NCBI GenBank assembly: GCA_017620315.1
Contig: JAFZQQ010000330.1
Location: 1-5,660, forward strand
From: Oscillospiraceae bacterium
GTDB taxonomy: Bacteria > Bacillota > Clostridia > Oscillospirales > Oscillospiraceae
Length of the DNA: 5,660 nt
Direction of reading: 5' to 3'
Made by a program: the position numbers and the translations under genes. How positions within the stretch are numbered: position 1 is the stretch's first letter; the number at the start of each line of letters is the position of its first letter. The notes below the pieces were generated by a model, which did no database searches, was not told where the DNA came from, and worked only from the letters and a program-made list of their open reading frames with translations. Of the stretch, positions 1 to 5,660 are shown piece after piece.

Positions 1-732
1 GACTATCACTTCAACTCCATCGCCGGCGGCACGGACATCAACGGCTGCTTCGGCATCGGAAACATGATGATCCCGGTCTACAGCGGCGAGCTCAGCGCCC
101 TCGGTCTCGGCGAAAAGGTGGAGTGCTACGATGAAAACGGCAAGCCCATCCGCGACCGCGAGGGCGAGCTTGTGTGCGAAAAGCCCATCCCCTCCATGCC
201 GCTTTGCTTCTGGGACGATCCCAAGGGCGAGCGCTACTTCAACGCCTATTTCACCGTGTACCCCGGCATCTGGCGCCACGGCGACTATGTCATCCTGCAC
301 GGCAACACCGGCGGCCTGACCTTCTGCGGACGCAGCGACTCCATCCTCAAGCCCTCTGGCGTGCGCATCGGCACCGCGGAGATCTACAATCAGGTCAACT
401 CGCTGCCCGAGGTCGAGGACTCGCTCGCCGTCGGCCAGAACATCGCCGGCGACCAGCGCATCGTGCTGTTCGTCAAGTGCCGCCCCGGCTATGCGCTCGA
501 CGACGAGCTCATAAAGAAGATCAAGACCACGCTGCGCACCAAGGCGTCCCCGCGCCACGTGCCCGCGGTCATCATGGAGACCCCGGAGATCCCCACCACG
601 CTCAACGGCAAGAAGGTCGAGGGCGCGGTGACGAACATCCTCAACGGCCGCCCCGTCGGCAACCGCGACGCCCTCTCCAACCCCGAGAGCCTAAAGTTCT
701 ACGAGGACGCCCTTCCGAAGCTGCAAAGCTGA
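1..732 (+). CDS. Acetoacetyl-CoA synthetase (acetoacetate--CoA ligase), C-terminal part, 5' end off window
   Basis: This ATP-dependent adenylate-forming ligase activates acetoacetate to acetoacetyl-CoA, releasing AMP and PPi (EC 6.2.1.16), probably in the cytosol. The frame is open from base 1 and ends at TGA 730-732, giving 243 visible residues; the family is usually about 650 aa, so roughly the last 37% is present. Numbering from the first visible residue, the AMP-binding core shows AGGTDI (8-13), ELVCEKPIPSMP (56-67, typical of the acetoacetate branch rather than acetyl-CoA synthetase) and WRHGD (91-95). The hinge motif GRSDSILKPSGVRIGTAEIY is at 110-129. The C-terminal lid has KASPRHVP (181-188) and PTTLNGKKVEG (198-208), where K204 matches the catalytic lysine of the adenylation step. 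Codons are almost uniformly C/G-ending, more so than in the SWIM/HEAT genes, which hints at high expression. The gene converges on the SWIM/HEAT operon and ends just before a shared terminator. Family assignment is firm; the substrate rests on family resemblance. Confidence 0.93.
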   Translation, partial: DYHFNSIAGGTDINGCFGIGNMMIPVYSGELSALGLGEKVECYDENGKPIRDREGELVCEKPIPSMPLCFWDDPKGERYFNAYFTVYPGIWRHGDYVILHGNTGGLTFCGRSDSILKPSGVRIGTAEIYNQVNSLPEVEDSLAVGQNIAGDQRIVLFVKCRPGYALDDELIKKIKTTLRTKASPRHVPAVIMETPEIPTTLNGKKVEGAVTNILNGRPVGNRDALSNPESLKFYEDALPKLQS

Positions 733-749
733 ACTGCTCCGAAAACAAT

Positions 750-810
750 AAAACGACCTGTGCGGCAGCGAAATGACTGCGCACAGGCCGTTTTGCGTCT
801 TTTCCTTTTT
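750..810. terminator. Bidirectional Rho-independent terminator between converging genes
   Basis: An inverted repeat pairs aaaacg (750-755) with cgtttt (789-794) and cctgtgc (757-763) with gcacagg (781-787), with one mismatch (756/788). An inner gcag/ctgc stem (765-768/777-780) closes an 8-base loop. On the plus strand the hairpin is followed by TTTT and then two more T runs up to 811. On the minus strand it is followed by cgttttattgtttt. It lies 17 bases after the acetoacetyl-CoA synthetase stop and directly after the HEAT-like gene stop, so it can terminate both converging transcripts. Confidence 0.85.
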
Positions 811-2393
811 TATTCGATCCACTCCATCTGGAACATCAGCTTGGACATGGACCACGCGCTTTTGATGTCGAAGACCGCGCCGTCCTGATTGACCTTGGGA
901 TTGCTCAACGTCTCCGCCCAGCGGGGGTCGAGCTGTTCGAGGCGGTAGCGCATGCCGGCGGGCGCGCCGTTGAGCGCGTCCTTGCGGGAGAAGGGGATGT
1001 GCCTCCCGTTGTCCTTGTCGTTTCGGATGGCCGCAAGCGCGCACATGATCTGGATGCGGTTCGCGCGTTCGACGGCGTTCTCGCGGTGCAGAAGGCCGTT
1101 TTTCACAATGAATTTGCCGTAGCGAGCGAAGGCCTCGCCGGGACACATGATGAGGTCGGTCAGCACGGCGGAGCCCATGAAGCGGTTCGGCCAGCGTGTT
1201 CCGAGCTCGGCGGCGAGCGCGCGCACGTTCTCGCTGGGATTCCAGAGCACCGTTTCCATCAGGCACTTTTCAAGCAGCTCCGCCGCGTTCATGTCCCACT
1301 GCTTGACGTTCCTGTCGGGGACAAGGCGGTCGAATTCGTCCATGTGCTCCGCAAGCCACATCCATTCCTCGCGCAGCTTGTCGGAGTATTTGCCATAGGC
1401 GGCGTAGACCGTGTGCGAAAGCGTCAGCATCTCCGCCTGCGTCAGCTCCTGTCTGCCGCGCTCAAGCGCTTCGGTGTAGGCGCTGTGCAGCGCCTGCGCC
1501 GCCATGTCCGCCGCAAGCGCGGAGTCCACGCCCTCAAGACAGGGCGGGCAGTCCGGACGGCGCTCAAGCTCCTCCGTCCACAGCGCGCGGCTGCCCTCGT
1601 CCTCCATCCGCGCCAGCGCGCGCAGCGCGGCGTCGCGGCTCTTGCCGGTCTCGGTGCGGTAAAGCTCTTGAAGCAGCTCCGCGTTGTCCTGCGAGACGCC
1701 GAGCGCGGCGATGACCGCCTCGCGCAGCTCTCTCTCGCACTTCGGGAGGATGGACAGCAGCCATTTGTTCTCCTCTGCTCCCGCGAGCCTCGCCACCCAA
1801 TAGACGCGGCGCTCCATCTCACGTCTGCCGTCCGGACAGTCCGGGCGGAAGCCTTCCTTTAAAAACGGCACGGCGCGTCTGCCCTGCTTGGTCAGCACGG
1901 CGGCAAAAAGCTCCTCCATCTCCTCATGCGTGTCGCCCAGAGCGGAGGCGAGATAGGGCAGCACACGGCTGTCGCCGAAAAGCTCCGGGCTCTCCGCCCA
2001 GTATTCGCCGAGTATGGATATGCGGGCGCTGCCGCTGTTTTGAAGCGCGGCGATGAGCGGACGCAGCTTGCTGTAGGGCGCGCCGGTCTCGCTTCCGGAG
2101 CCGCCCCTAAGCGGGACAAGGTCGCCCCAGACGAAGGTCTCGCCGTTTTCCCTCACCGTGGCGCGCACAATGTCCAGCGCCTCAAGCAGCAGCGCGGGGC
2201 GCTCCTCCGGAAGCGCGGTCATCATGGCGCAGACCGCGCGGTAAATGCGCCCGCCCGCGCCGCCGTCCGAAGCCAGCTCGGCGAACGCCTCCACGGCGCC
2301 CATGAGCCGGAAATCCTCGGAGACCGTATCCGTTCCGGCGGAGGCCAGCTCCTCAAGCCGGTCTCTCAGGTTGTACAGCAGTTCCATCTTCAT
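810..2393 (-). CDS. HEAT-like alpha-helical repeat protein of unknown function, partner of the SWIM protein
   Basis: This 527-aa protein looks soluble: no signal peptide or membrane segment is visible. It is predicted almost wholly helical. The middle part (about 140-275) reads as short tandem helix pairs of HEAT type, for example SRVLPYLASALGD (142-154), RELREAVIAALGVSQ (221-235) and KSRDAALRALARMED (251-265), a fold normally used as a protein-binding scaffold. The C-terminal part (about 300-527) is also helical and Trp-rich, and I recognise no catalytic motif. A CPPC pair lies at 282-285. The chosen start is the ATG at 2391-2393, because GAGG (2401-2404) sits 7 bases upstream; the in-frame ATG two codons later would be 13 bases away. 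The gene starts 9 bp after the SWIM stop, so the two are probably translationally coupled. Similar helical proteins are encoded beside SWIM and MoxR/VWA genes in other bacteria, which is the basis for linking it to that kind of module. The molecular function is unknown. Confidence 0.85.
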   Translation of the reverse strand: MKMELLYNLRDRLEELASAGTDTVSEDFRLMGAVEAFAELASDGGAGGRIYRAVCAMMTALPEERPALLLEALDIVRATVRENGETFVWGDLVPLRGGSGSETGAPYSKLRPLIAALQNSGSARISILGEYWAESPELFGDSRVLPYLASALGDTHEEMEELFAAVLTKQGRRAVPFLKEGFRPDCPDGRREMERRVYWVARLAGAEENKWLLSILPKCERELREAVIAALGVSQDNAELLQELYRTETGKSRDAALRALARMEDEGSRALWTEELERRPDCPPCLEGVDSALAADMAAQALHSAYTEALERGRQELTQAEMLTLSHTVYAAYGKYSDKLREEWMWLAEHMDEFDRLVPDRNVKQWDMNAAELLEKCLMETVLWNPSENVRALAAELGTRWPNRFMGSAVLTDLIMCPGEAFARYGKFIVKNGLLHRENAVERANRIQIMCALAAIRNDKDNGRHIPFSRKDALNGAPAGMRYRLEQLDPRWAETLSNPKVNQDGAVFDIKSAWSMSKLMFQMEWIE

Positions 2394-2400
2394 ACAAATG

Positions 2401-2404
2401 CCTC
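2401..2404 (-). promoter_or_regulatory. Ribosome binding site of the HEAT-like gene, overlapping the SWIM stop codon
   Basis: On the minus strand the SWIM gene ends TTC TGA, and the bases running from the stop read TGAGG. The GAGG core shares its first two bases with the stop codon and lies 7 bases before the HEAT-like ATG. This arrangement favours coupled translation and selects the first of two nearby in-frame ATGs. Confidence 0.6.
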
Positions 2405-3830
2405 AGAATTGCAGGCGGGTGATCCCGCTCTTTCTTATAACGCTGTAGGGCTGGAGGCAGTACCTCCCGTCGTCCTCGTCGCAGTAGACGAGTCCGAACA
2501 GCGCGTCGCCCTCCGCGGGCGGCCTTGACAGCACGCTCAATCTCAGCGCCGAGGCGCGGCCGGCGCCGCCGCCGCGGCGGTCGCGAAGGGCTATGCGCCC
2601 CTGCGTGCAGTCCTCAAGGGTCAGCGTGTCTTCAACATAACCGACTCTCCCCACGCGCACGAGCGCGGGGACGCTGCCCGGCAGAAGAGGGTCGCCGAGC
2701 TGCGCCGCGGCGTATTTCACCACATCGGCTATGTGCTCTGAGGCGAGCTTCAGAACAGCGCCGATATCGTCGTCCGTCAGCTCGCTTGCCGAGTCGTCGT
2801 CCCACCACACGCGCGGGCAGGCGGCGGAGGGCGTTTCATAGAGCAGGGGCACGTCAAGCGCCGAAAAACAGCTGTCCTCCGCGGCGCCGCCCTTGGCGGA
2901 GCGCGTGTTGAGCGTATAGACAAAGTCTCCGTGCGTCAACTCCGCCCAGAAGCCGCGCTCGATATGCGCGCGGCGCGCTTCGTCATAGGTCACGTCGAAG
3001 GAGAGCTGGATGAGCTTTGCGTTCCTTCTGCACATGCCCACCTCGCGCAGCTCGTCCTCGTCCCACTCGCCGCCGAGCTGTTCATACAGCACCGGCTCCT
3101 CCATCGCGTAGCGCCCGGAGGTGAGCTGATCGCTCAAAAACGAGCGCGATCTCTCGGTAAACGCGTGCAGAGAGCACAGAAGCCGCAGCAGCTCGGCACG
3201 GCATTGCTTCACGTCCAGCCCCTCCTGACGGCAGCGGCGTTCACAGGCGGCGATCGCCTCGACCGTGTCGCGCGCGCCGAGAAGATCGCTGTTTCCGAGC
3301 TCCACGGAAAGCCGCTCCAGAGACTGCGCAGGAAGCTCGGATATCGAACCCAGGCCGCCGCGCAGCAGCTCGCTCATCATCTTTTCGACTTTTTCGAGCC
3401 CGTCGAGCTGGCGCTCCAGCTTTTTCTCCCGCATGGCGGTGCTCTGGCGGCGAACGCGCTCAAGCCGCGCCTCGGTCTTCGCCATCTCCGCCTCCTGCCG
3501 CGAGCGCATGCGCCAGACATAGGGCGGCGTTTCGCCGACCTTGAAGTGCTTGCCGGCAAGCACTTCATACATGAGCCCCAGCACGTGCTTGCAGGGCGAC
3601 TGCTTCTCCGGGCAGGAGCAGCTGAACGCGGGCTCGGTGTCGGAAAGCGACCAGTCCACCGATACATAGTACGGATTGCGCGCGCTGCCGGTACATTCCG
3701 CCCAATAGGTCTTGTCGTCCTCTGTTTTCATGCGCGCGAAAAAACAGCCCTCCTCGGAGAGGGTGCGTCCGCTCTCAGCCGCCGCCTGTCCCGGCGCGCG
3801 GGATAGGATCCATTGTTCCGAGATCTGCAT
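2403..3830 (-). CDS. SWIM zinc-finger family protein
   Basis: This 475-aa protein, probably cytoplasmic, has a SWIM-type zinc finger near its N-terminus. The CxCx6CxH signature is C71, C73, C80 and H82 (FSCSCPEKQSPCKHVLGL), preceded by the usual beta-strand region (about 25-68). SWIM fingers are known to bind DNA or proteins. A basic, charged, probably coiled-coil stretch follows (about 109-155), then a helical region with several cysteines (C196, C200, C210, C219). The C-terminal half is mixed and holds an acidic patch (about 343-356) and a Gly/Arg-rich linker (about 416-426). No catalytic motif is visible. The ATG at 3828-3830 has GAGGAG 6 bases upstream. This is the first gene of a two-gene unit with the HEAT-like gene. 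In E. coli a SWIM gene (yehQ) lies near a MoxR-type ATPase and a VWA gene, but neither is present here. The SWIM finger is certain by motif; the biological role is not known. Confidence 0.92.
   Translation of the reverse strand: MQISEQWILSRAPGQAAAESGRTLSEEGCFFARMKTEDDKTYWAECTGSARNPYYVSVDWSLSDTEPAFSCSCPEKQSPCKHVLGLMYEVLAGKHFKVGETPPYVWRMRSRQEAEMAKTEARLERVRRQSTAMREKKLERQLDGLEKVEKMMSELLRGGLGSISELPAQSLERLSVELGNSDLLGARDTVEAIAACERRCRQEGLDVKQCRAELLRLLCSLHAFTERSRSFLSDQLTSGRYAMEEPVLYEQLGGEWDEDELREVGMCRRNAKLIQLSFDVTYDEARRAHIERGFWAELTHGDFVYTLNTRSAKGGAAEDSCFSALDVPLLYETPSAACPRVWWDDDSASELTDDDIGAVLKLASEHIADVVKYAAAQLGDPLLPGSVPALVRVGRVGYVEDTLTLEDCTQGRIALRDRRGGGAGRASALRLSVLSRPPAEGDALFGLVYCDEDDGRYCLQPYSVIRKSGITRLQF
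3542..3567. repeat. 26-bp perfect palindrome inside the SWIM gene
   Basis: The half-site tgaagtgcttgcc (3542-3554) is followed without a spacer by its exact reverse complement (3555-3567); the flanking pair 3541/3568 no longer matches. The central 24 bp fall exactly on codon boundaries, so both strands encode the same octapeptide, EVLAGKHF (residues 89-96 of the SWIM protein). The 8-mer gtgcttgc within it recurs in direct orientation at 3585-3592, over the codons for the zinc-ligand segment CKH. The transcript could form a strong hairpin here. Whether it has a function is unknown. Confidence 0.8.
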
Positions 3831-3836
3831 AAGAGG

Positions 3837-3842
3837 CTCCTC
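3837..3842 (-). promoter_or_regulatory. Ribosome binding site of the SWIM gene
   Basis: GAGGAG on the minus strand lies 6 bases before the ATG at 3828-3830. It is a strong Shine-Dalgarno match and supports this start over internal methionines. Confidence 0.8.
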
Positions 3843-3864
3843 ATTCTAATTTTTTCTTTTCTAT

Positions 3865-3892
3865 ATTTTACCATACCGGATAGCAAAATCAA
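3865..3892 (-). promoter_or_regulatory. Candidate sigma-70/SigA promoter for the SWIM-HEAT operon
   Basis: On the minus strand, a -35-like TTGATT (3887-3892) is separated by 16 bases from a -10-like TAAAAT (3865-3870). An extended -10 dinucleotide TG sits one base before the -10 element (TGGTAAAAT). Transcription would begin near 3858, giving a leader of about 28 bases before the ATG. Elements match the consensus at 4/6 and 5/6 positions. Confidence 0.55.
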
Positions 3893-3965
3893 GCTACATA
3901 ACGCTTTTGTGTAAAATATTGCAGGCATGTCCCGGTTTTTTATGCAAATATGGCGGAACTAATTC

Positions 3966-3994
3966 TTGTAAAACCGCGTCTTATTTGTTATGCT
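3966..3994 (+). promoter_or_regulatory. Candidate sigma-70/SigA promoter for the LCP gene
   Basis: TTGTAA (3966-3971) and TATGCT (3989-3994) are spaced by 17 bases, with an extended -10 TG at 3986-3987. Transcription would start near 4001, about 33 bases before the chosen ATG. The -10 element covers the alternative upstream ATG at 3990, arguing against that codon as a start. Both hexamers match the consensus at 4/6 positions. Confidence 0.45.
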
Positions 3995-4022
3995 GACAAC
4001 TATTGGAAATGACACGGTAAAC

Positions 4023-4027
4023 AGGAG
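4023..4027 (+). promoter_or_regulatory. Ribosome binding site that fixes the LCP gene start at 4035
   Basis: AGGAG ends 7 bases before the ATG at 4035-4037, an ideal spacing. The longer in-frame reading from ATG 3990 has no comparable site and would add 15 residues (MLTTIGNDTVNRRYE) that do not look like part of an LCP protein. The ATG at 4030 is out of frame and meets a stop at once. Confidence 0.85.
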
Positions 4028-4034
4028 ATATGAA

Positions 4035-5012
4035 ATGAGCAAAGGGAAACGTGAAATGAAAGAGAGCTCCGGCGGCGGTTTTCTGAGCGTGCTGCTTGTG
4101 CTTGCGCTGATCGGCGGAGGGCTTTACGCCGCGTGGCGGTTTCTGGTTCAGGAGCCCGCAAAGGCCGTCTCCGCGATGGGCGGCGAAGGCGCTCCCACCG
4201 CGGAGGACGAAGCGCCGACGGGCTACGCCCGCAAAAAGCACTGCTGGACCTTTCTTCTTGTCGGAACGGACAAGTCCGGCGCGAACACGGACAGCCTGAT
4301 CCTTGTGCGCTATGACGCGGACGAGCAAACGGTCAATATGGCATCCATACCCCGCGATACCCGCGTGGACGTGCAGCGCAAGCTCAAAAAGATAAACGCC
4401 GCCTATGCCAACGGCGGCATGGGGCAGCTCAAGGAAGAGGTCTCGCGAACCTTCGGCATACCGATCGATTTCTACGCCAAGGTGAACGTCAAGGGCTTTG
4501 CGGCTTTGGTGGATGAGCTGGGCGGCGTGGACTTCGACGTCCCCTGCAACATGAACTACGACGACCCGGCGCAGGATCTCTCCATTCACTATCAAAAGGG
4601 TATGCAGCACCTCTCGGGGCAGCAGGCGCTTGAGGTTTGCCGCTTCCGCCACAACAACGACCTTTCAGGCTACACCGACACGGGGCGCATGGAGACGCAG
4701 CGCGCGATGCTTGCGACCATAGCCAAAAAGCTGCTCTCCTGGAAGAACCTGACCAAGCTGAACAACTATTTCGCAATCGTCAACGAGCACACCGATACCG
4801 ACCTGTCGCTGAGCGACATGGCGTGGTTCGCGGAGAAGGCGCTCTCGTTCGACATAGAGCGCGAGGGAAGCTTCAACGCCATGATGATGCCCGCCGCGTG
4901 GCGCAACCCGTACATGTACCTCGACCCGGACGCGACGCTCGAGATGGTCAACACATACCTGAACCCCTATACAAAGGATCTCACGGCGGATATGCTGGAT
5001 ATTATCCCATAA
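4035..5012 (+). CDS. LytR-CpsA-Psr (LCP) family cell-wall polymer ligase
   Basis: LCP enzymes are membrane-anchored and act outside the cell, transferring undecaprenyl-phosphate-linked glycopolymers (teichoic acids, capsule or other secondary polymers) onto peptidoglycan. The 325-aa protein has a short Lys/Arg-rich N-terminus, one membrane segment (about 16-37) and then the extracellular LCP domain (about 70-235). Visible family motifs are LLVGTDKSGANTDS (74-87), MASIPRDTRVDV (102-113), KKINAAYANGG (118-128), DELGGVDFDV (160-169) and CRFRHNNDL...DTGRMETQR (202-223). The likely pyrophosphate and metal-binding residues D79, D86, R107, R203, R205, R218 and Q222 are kept, so it should be active. 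About 90 residues after the domain form a short C-terminal region without a recognised domain. The start follows the AGGAG at 4023-4027. It is transcribed alone from a divergent promoter and ends at its own terminator. Which polymer it attaches cannot be told from the sequence; older annotation would call it a LytR transcriptional regulator, which does not fit the membrane topology. Confidence 0.93.
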   Translation: MSKGKREMKESSGGGFLSVLLVLALIGGGLYAAWRFLVQEPAKAVSAMGGEGAPTAEDEAPTGYARKKHCWTFLLVGTDKSGANTDSLILVRYDADEQTVNMASIPRDTRVDVQRKLKKINAAYANGGMGQLKEEVSRTFGIPIDFYAKVNVKGFAALVDELGGVDFDVPCNMNYDDPAQDLSIHYQKGMQHLSGQQALEVCRFRHNNDLSGYTDTGRMETQRAMLATIAKKLLSWKNLTKLNNYFAIVNEHTDTDLSLSDMAWFAEKALSFDIEREGSFNAMMMPAAWRNPYMYLDPDATLEMVNTYLNPYTKDLTADMLDIIP

Positions 5013-5050
5013 AAAGAATCGGCAAAGGCGGACGCCCTTGCCGATTTTTT
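5011..5050. terminator. Bidirectional Rho-independent terminator between LCP and MATE genes
   Basis: The arms aatcggcaa (5017-5025) and ttgccgatt (5038-5046) pair perfectly, and an inner ggc/gcc stem (5027-5029/5034-5036) closes a four-base loop after one mismatch. The plus strand continues in T to 5050. On the minus strand the hairpin is followed by CTTTTT. It starts at the LCP stop codon, and the MATE stop codon (TAA, minus strand 5051-5049) lies within the tract, so one element ends both convergent genes. Confidence 0.9.
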
Positions 5051-5660
5051 ACGCCTTGATCGCCTTTGTCGTCCACTTGCCGCCGCGGTAGCGCAGAACG
5101 AACACGATCGTGCGCACCGACCAGTCGAGGATCGCGTGCGCCGTCCACACGCCGATCACGCCGTAGCCCATGTATTTGCCGAATACGTATGCAAAGAACA
5201 CGCGGCACAGCCACATCGTCGTCATGCTGGCGACCATCGTAAAGCGCGCGTCGCCCGCCGCGCGGAGGAAATTCGGGATCATGAACGACGGCAGCCACAG
5301 CACGATCGAGGCGATGCCGTGTATGAGCGCCACAATGACCGCAAGCCGCTCCGCCTCCGGCGATACGCTGTAGATCCGCATGATCACCGGAAGCAGGGCG
5401 ATGATCAGCAGATTGACGCCCGCCATCAAAGCATACGCCGCTCTGATCAGCTTTCGCATATAATACCGCGCGGCGTCGAAATCCCCCGCGCCGACGCATT
5501 GGCTCACCACCGTCGTAAGGCCCAGATTGACGGCCTGCCCCGCAAAGCAGTGGAAGTTGCCGAGCGTGTTGCCGATGGCGTTGGCGACGATGGACGCCGT
5601 GCTGAAAGTCGAAATGAGGCTGAAGAGGATGAGTCGGCCAAGGTGGAACATCCCGTTCTC
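5049..5660 (-). CDS. MATE family efflux transporter, C-terminal half, 5' end off window
   Basis: This membrane protein belongs to the multidrug and toxic compound extrusion family, which exports cationic drugs or metabolites across the cytoplasmic membrane using a Na+ or H+ gradient. The frame is open to base 5660 (first visible residues ENGMFHLGRL) and ends with TAA at 5051-5049, giving 203 residues; MATE proteins are usually about 450 aa, so this is the second six-helix bundle. Hydrophobic helices lie at about 5-25, 38-55, 74-94, 105-128, 140-163 and 167-188. Family signatures are VVSQCVGAGDFDAARYY (51-67), PNFLRAAGDARF (129-140) and GVWTAHAILDWSVR (170-183). The ATG at 5651-5649 is internal, since the conserved ENGMF run extends upstream of it. 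The tail is short and basic (RYRGGKWTTKAIKA). Substrate is not predictable. It converges on the LCP gene with a shared terminator; no functional link is evident. Confidence 0.93.
   Translation of the reverse strand, partial: ENGMFHLGRLILFSLISTFSTASIVANAIGNTLGNFHCFAGQAVNLGLTTVVSQCVGAGDFDAARYYMRKLIRAAYALMAGVNLLIIALLPVIMRIYSVSPEAERLAVIVALIHGIASIVLWLPSFMIPNFLRAAGDARFTMVASMTTMWLCRVFFAYVFGKYMGYGVIGVWTAHAILDWSVRTIVFVLRYRGGKWTTKAIKA

Larger units (their letters stand above)
3831..4034. other. AT-rich divergent intergenic regulatory region
   Basis: These 204 bases separate the divergently transcribed SWIM and LCP genes and are far richer in A/T than any coding part of the window. They contain one candidate promoter per strand and both ribosome binding sites. 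An imperfect inverted repeat, atattgca (3916-3923) and tgcaaatat (3943-3951), lies between the two promoters and could be a regulator site, but one arm has an extra base and the match may be chance in AT-rich DNA. No RNA gene or small ORF with a ribosome binding site was seen. Confidence 0.6.

Noticed and set aside
174..776. Plus-strand open frame of 200 codons overlapping the acetoacetyl-CoA synthetase
   Set aside because: It is out of frame with the conserved ligase motifs and is dominated by Arg, Ala, His and Pro, as expected for a frame-shifted shadow of GC-rich coding DNA.
1580..1640. Clustered gcgcgcagcgcgg-like repeats in the HEAT-like gene
   Set aside because: They come from Ala/Arg/Leu codons of helical repeats in GC-rich DNA and have no regular period, so they do not form a true repeat array.
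999..1862. Plus-strand open frame of 287 codons opposite the HEAT-like gene
   Set aside because: It is antisense to a well-supported gene, has Arg/Ala/His/Val-rich low-complexity composition typical of reversed GC-rich coding DNA, and has no ribosome binding site or recognisable motif.
2569..2580. 12-bp GC-only palindrome in the SWIM gene
   Set aside because: It lies in codons for a Gly/Arg-rich linker, where GC-only low-complexity sequence makes such palindromes common.
2931..3806. Plus-strand open frame of 291 codons opposite the SWIM gene
   Set aside because: The opposite strand carries the clear CxCxnCxH finger and a good ribosome binding site. This frame has shadow composition (Leu/Ala/Arg-rich) and no motif; its EVLAGKHF segment matches the real protein only because of the palindrome.
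3990..4034. Longer N-terminus for the LCP protein from ATG 3990
   Set aside because: The codon lies within a candidate -10 element and lacks a ribosome binding site, whereas ATG 4035 has AGGAG at ideal spacing and gives the expected short basic N-terminus before the membrane helix.
3981..4652. Minus-strand open frame of 223 codons across the LCP gene start
   Set aside because: It is antisense to the LCP domain, spans the candidate LCP promoter and has no recognisable motif.

Overview
The window holds five protein-coding genes (two cut by the window edges), no RNA genes, no mobile elements and no CRISPR array. Coding DNA is GC-rich with strongly G/C-ending codons, while the one large intergenic gap is markedly AT-rich. 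A LytR-CpsA-Psr (LCP) cell-wall ligase, AGGAG-type ribosome binding sites, T-tailed hairpin terminators and a Clostridia-style MATE transporter point to a Gram-positive, GC-rich member of the Bacillota, most likely Clostridia (for example an Oscillospiraceae- or Christensenellales-like gut anaerobe). That placement is inferred from gene families and composition, not from a marker gene.

Layout from left to right. (1) 1-732, plus strand: the C-terminal third of an acetoacetyl-CoA synthetase whose 5' part lies off the left edge. (2) 733-809: a hairpin with T-rich flanks on both sides, serving as a shared terminator for two convergent genes. (3) 3830 down to 810, minus strand: a compact two-gene operon. 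A SWIM zinc-finger protein (475 aa) comes first and an all-helical HEAT-like protein (527 aa) follows after a 9-bp gap, with the second ribosome binding site overlapping the first stop codon. (4) 3831-4034: an AT-rich divergent promoter region with a candidate promoter on each strand. (5) 4035-5012, plus strand: the LCP-family protein. (6) 5011-5050: a second bidirectional hairpin terminator. (7) 5660 down to 5049, minus strand: the C-terminal half of a MATE-family efflux transporter, cut by the right edge.

The genes do not form one pathway: they comprise a CoA-ligase, a cell-wall polymer ligase, an exporter and the SWIM/HEAT pair. The pair is the least understood part. SWIM proteins of this sort often lie near MoxR-type AAA+ ATPases and VWA-domain proteins (as in the E. 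coli yehL-yehM-yehP-yehQ region), but here the transcription unit is closed by a divergent promoter on one side and a terminator on the other, with no such partner inside. A 26-bp perfect palindrome in the SWIM gene, immediately downstream of the zinc-finger codons, is the most unusual sequence-level signal. I found no convincing evidence of an entirely new system.
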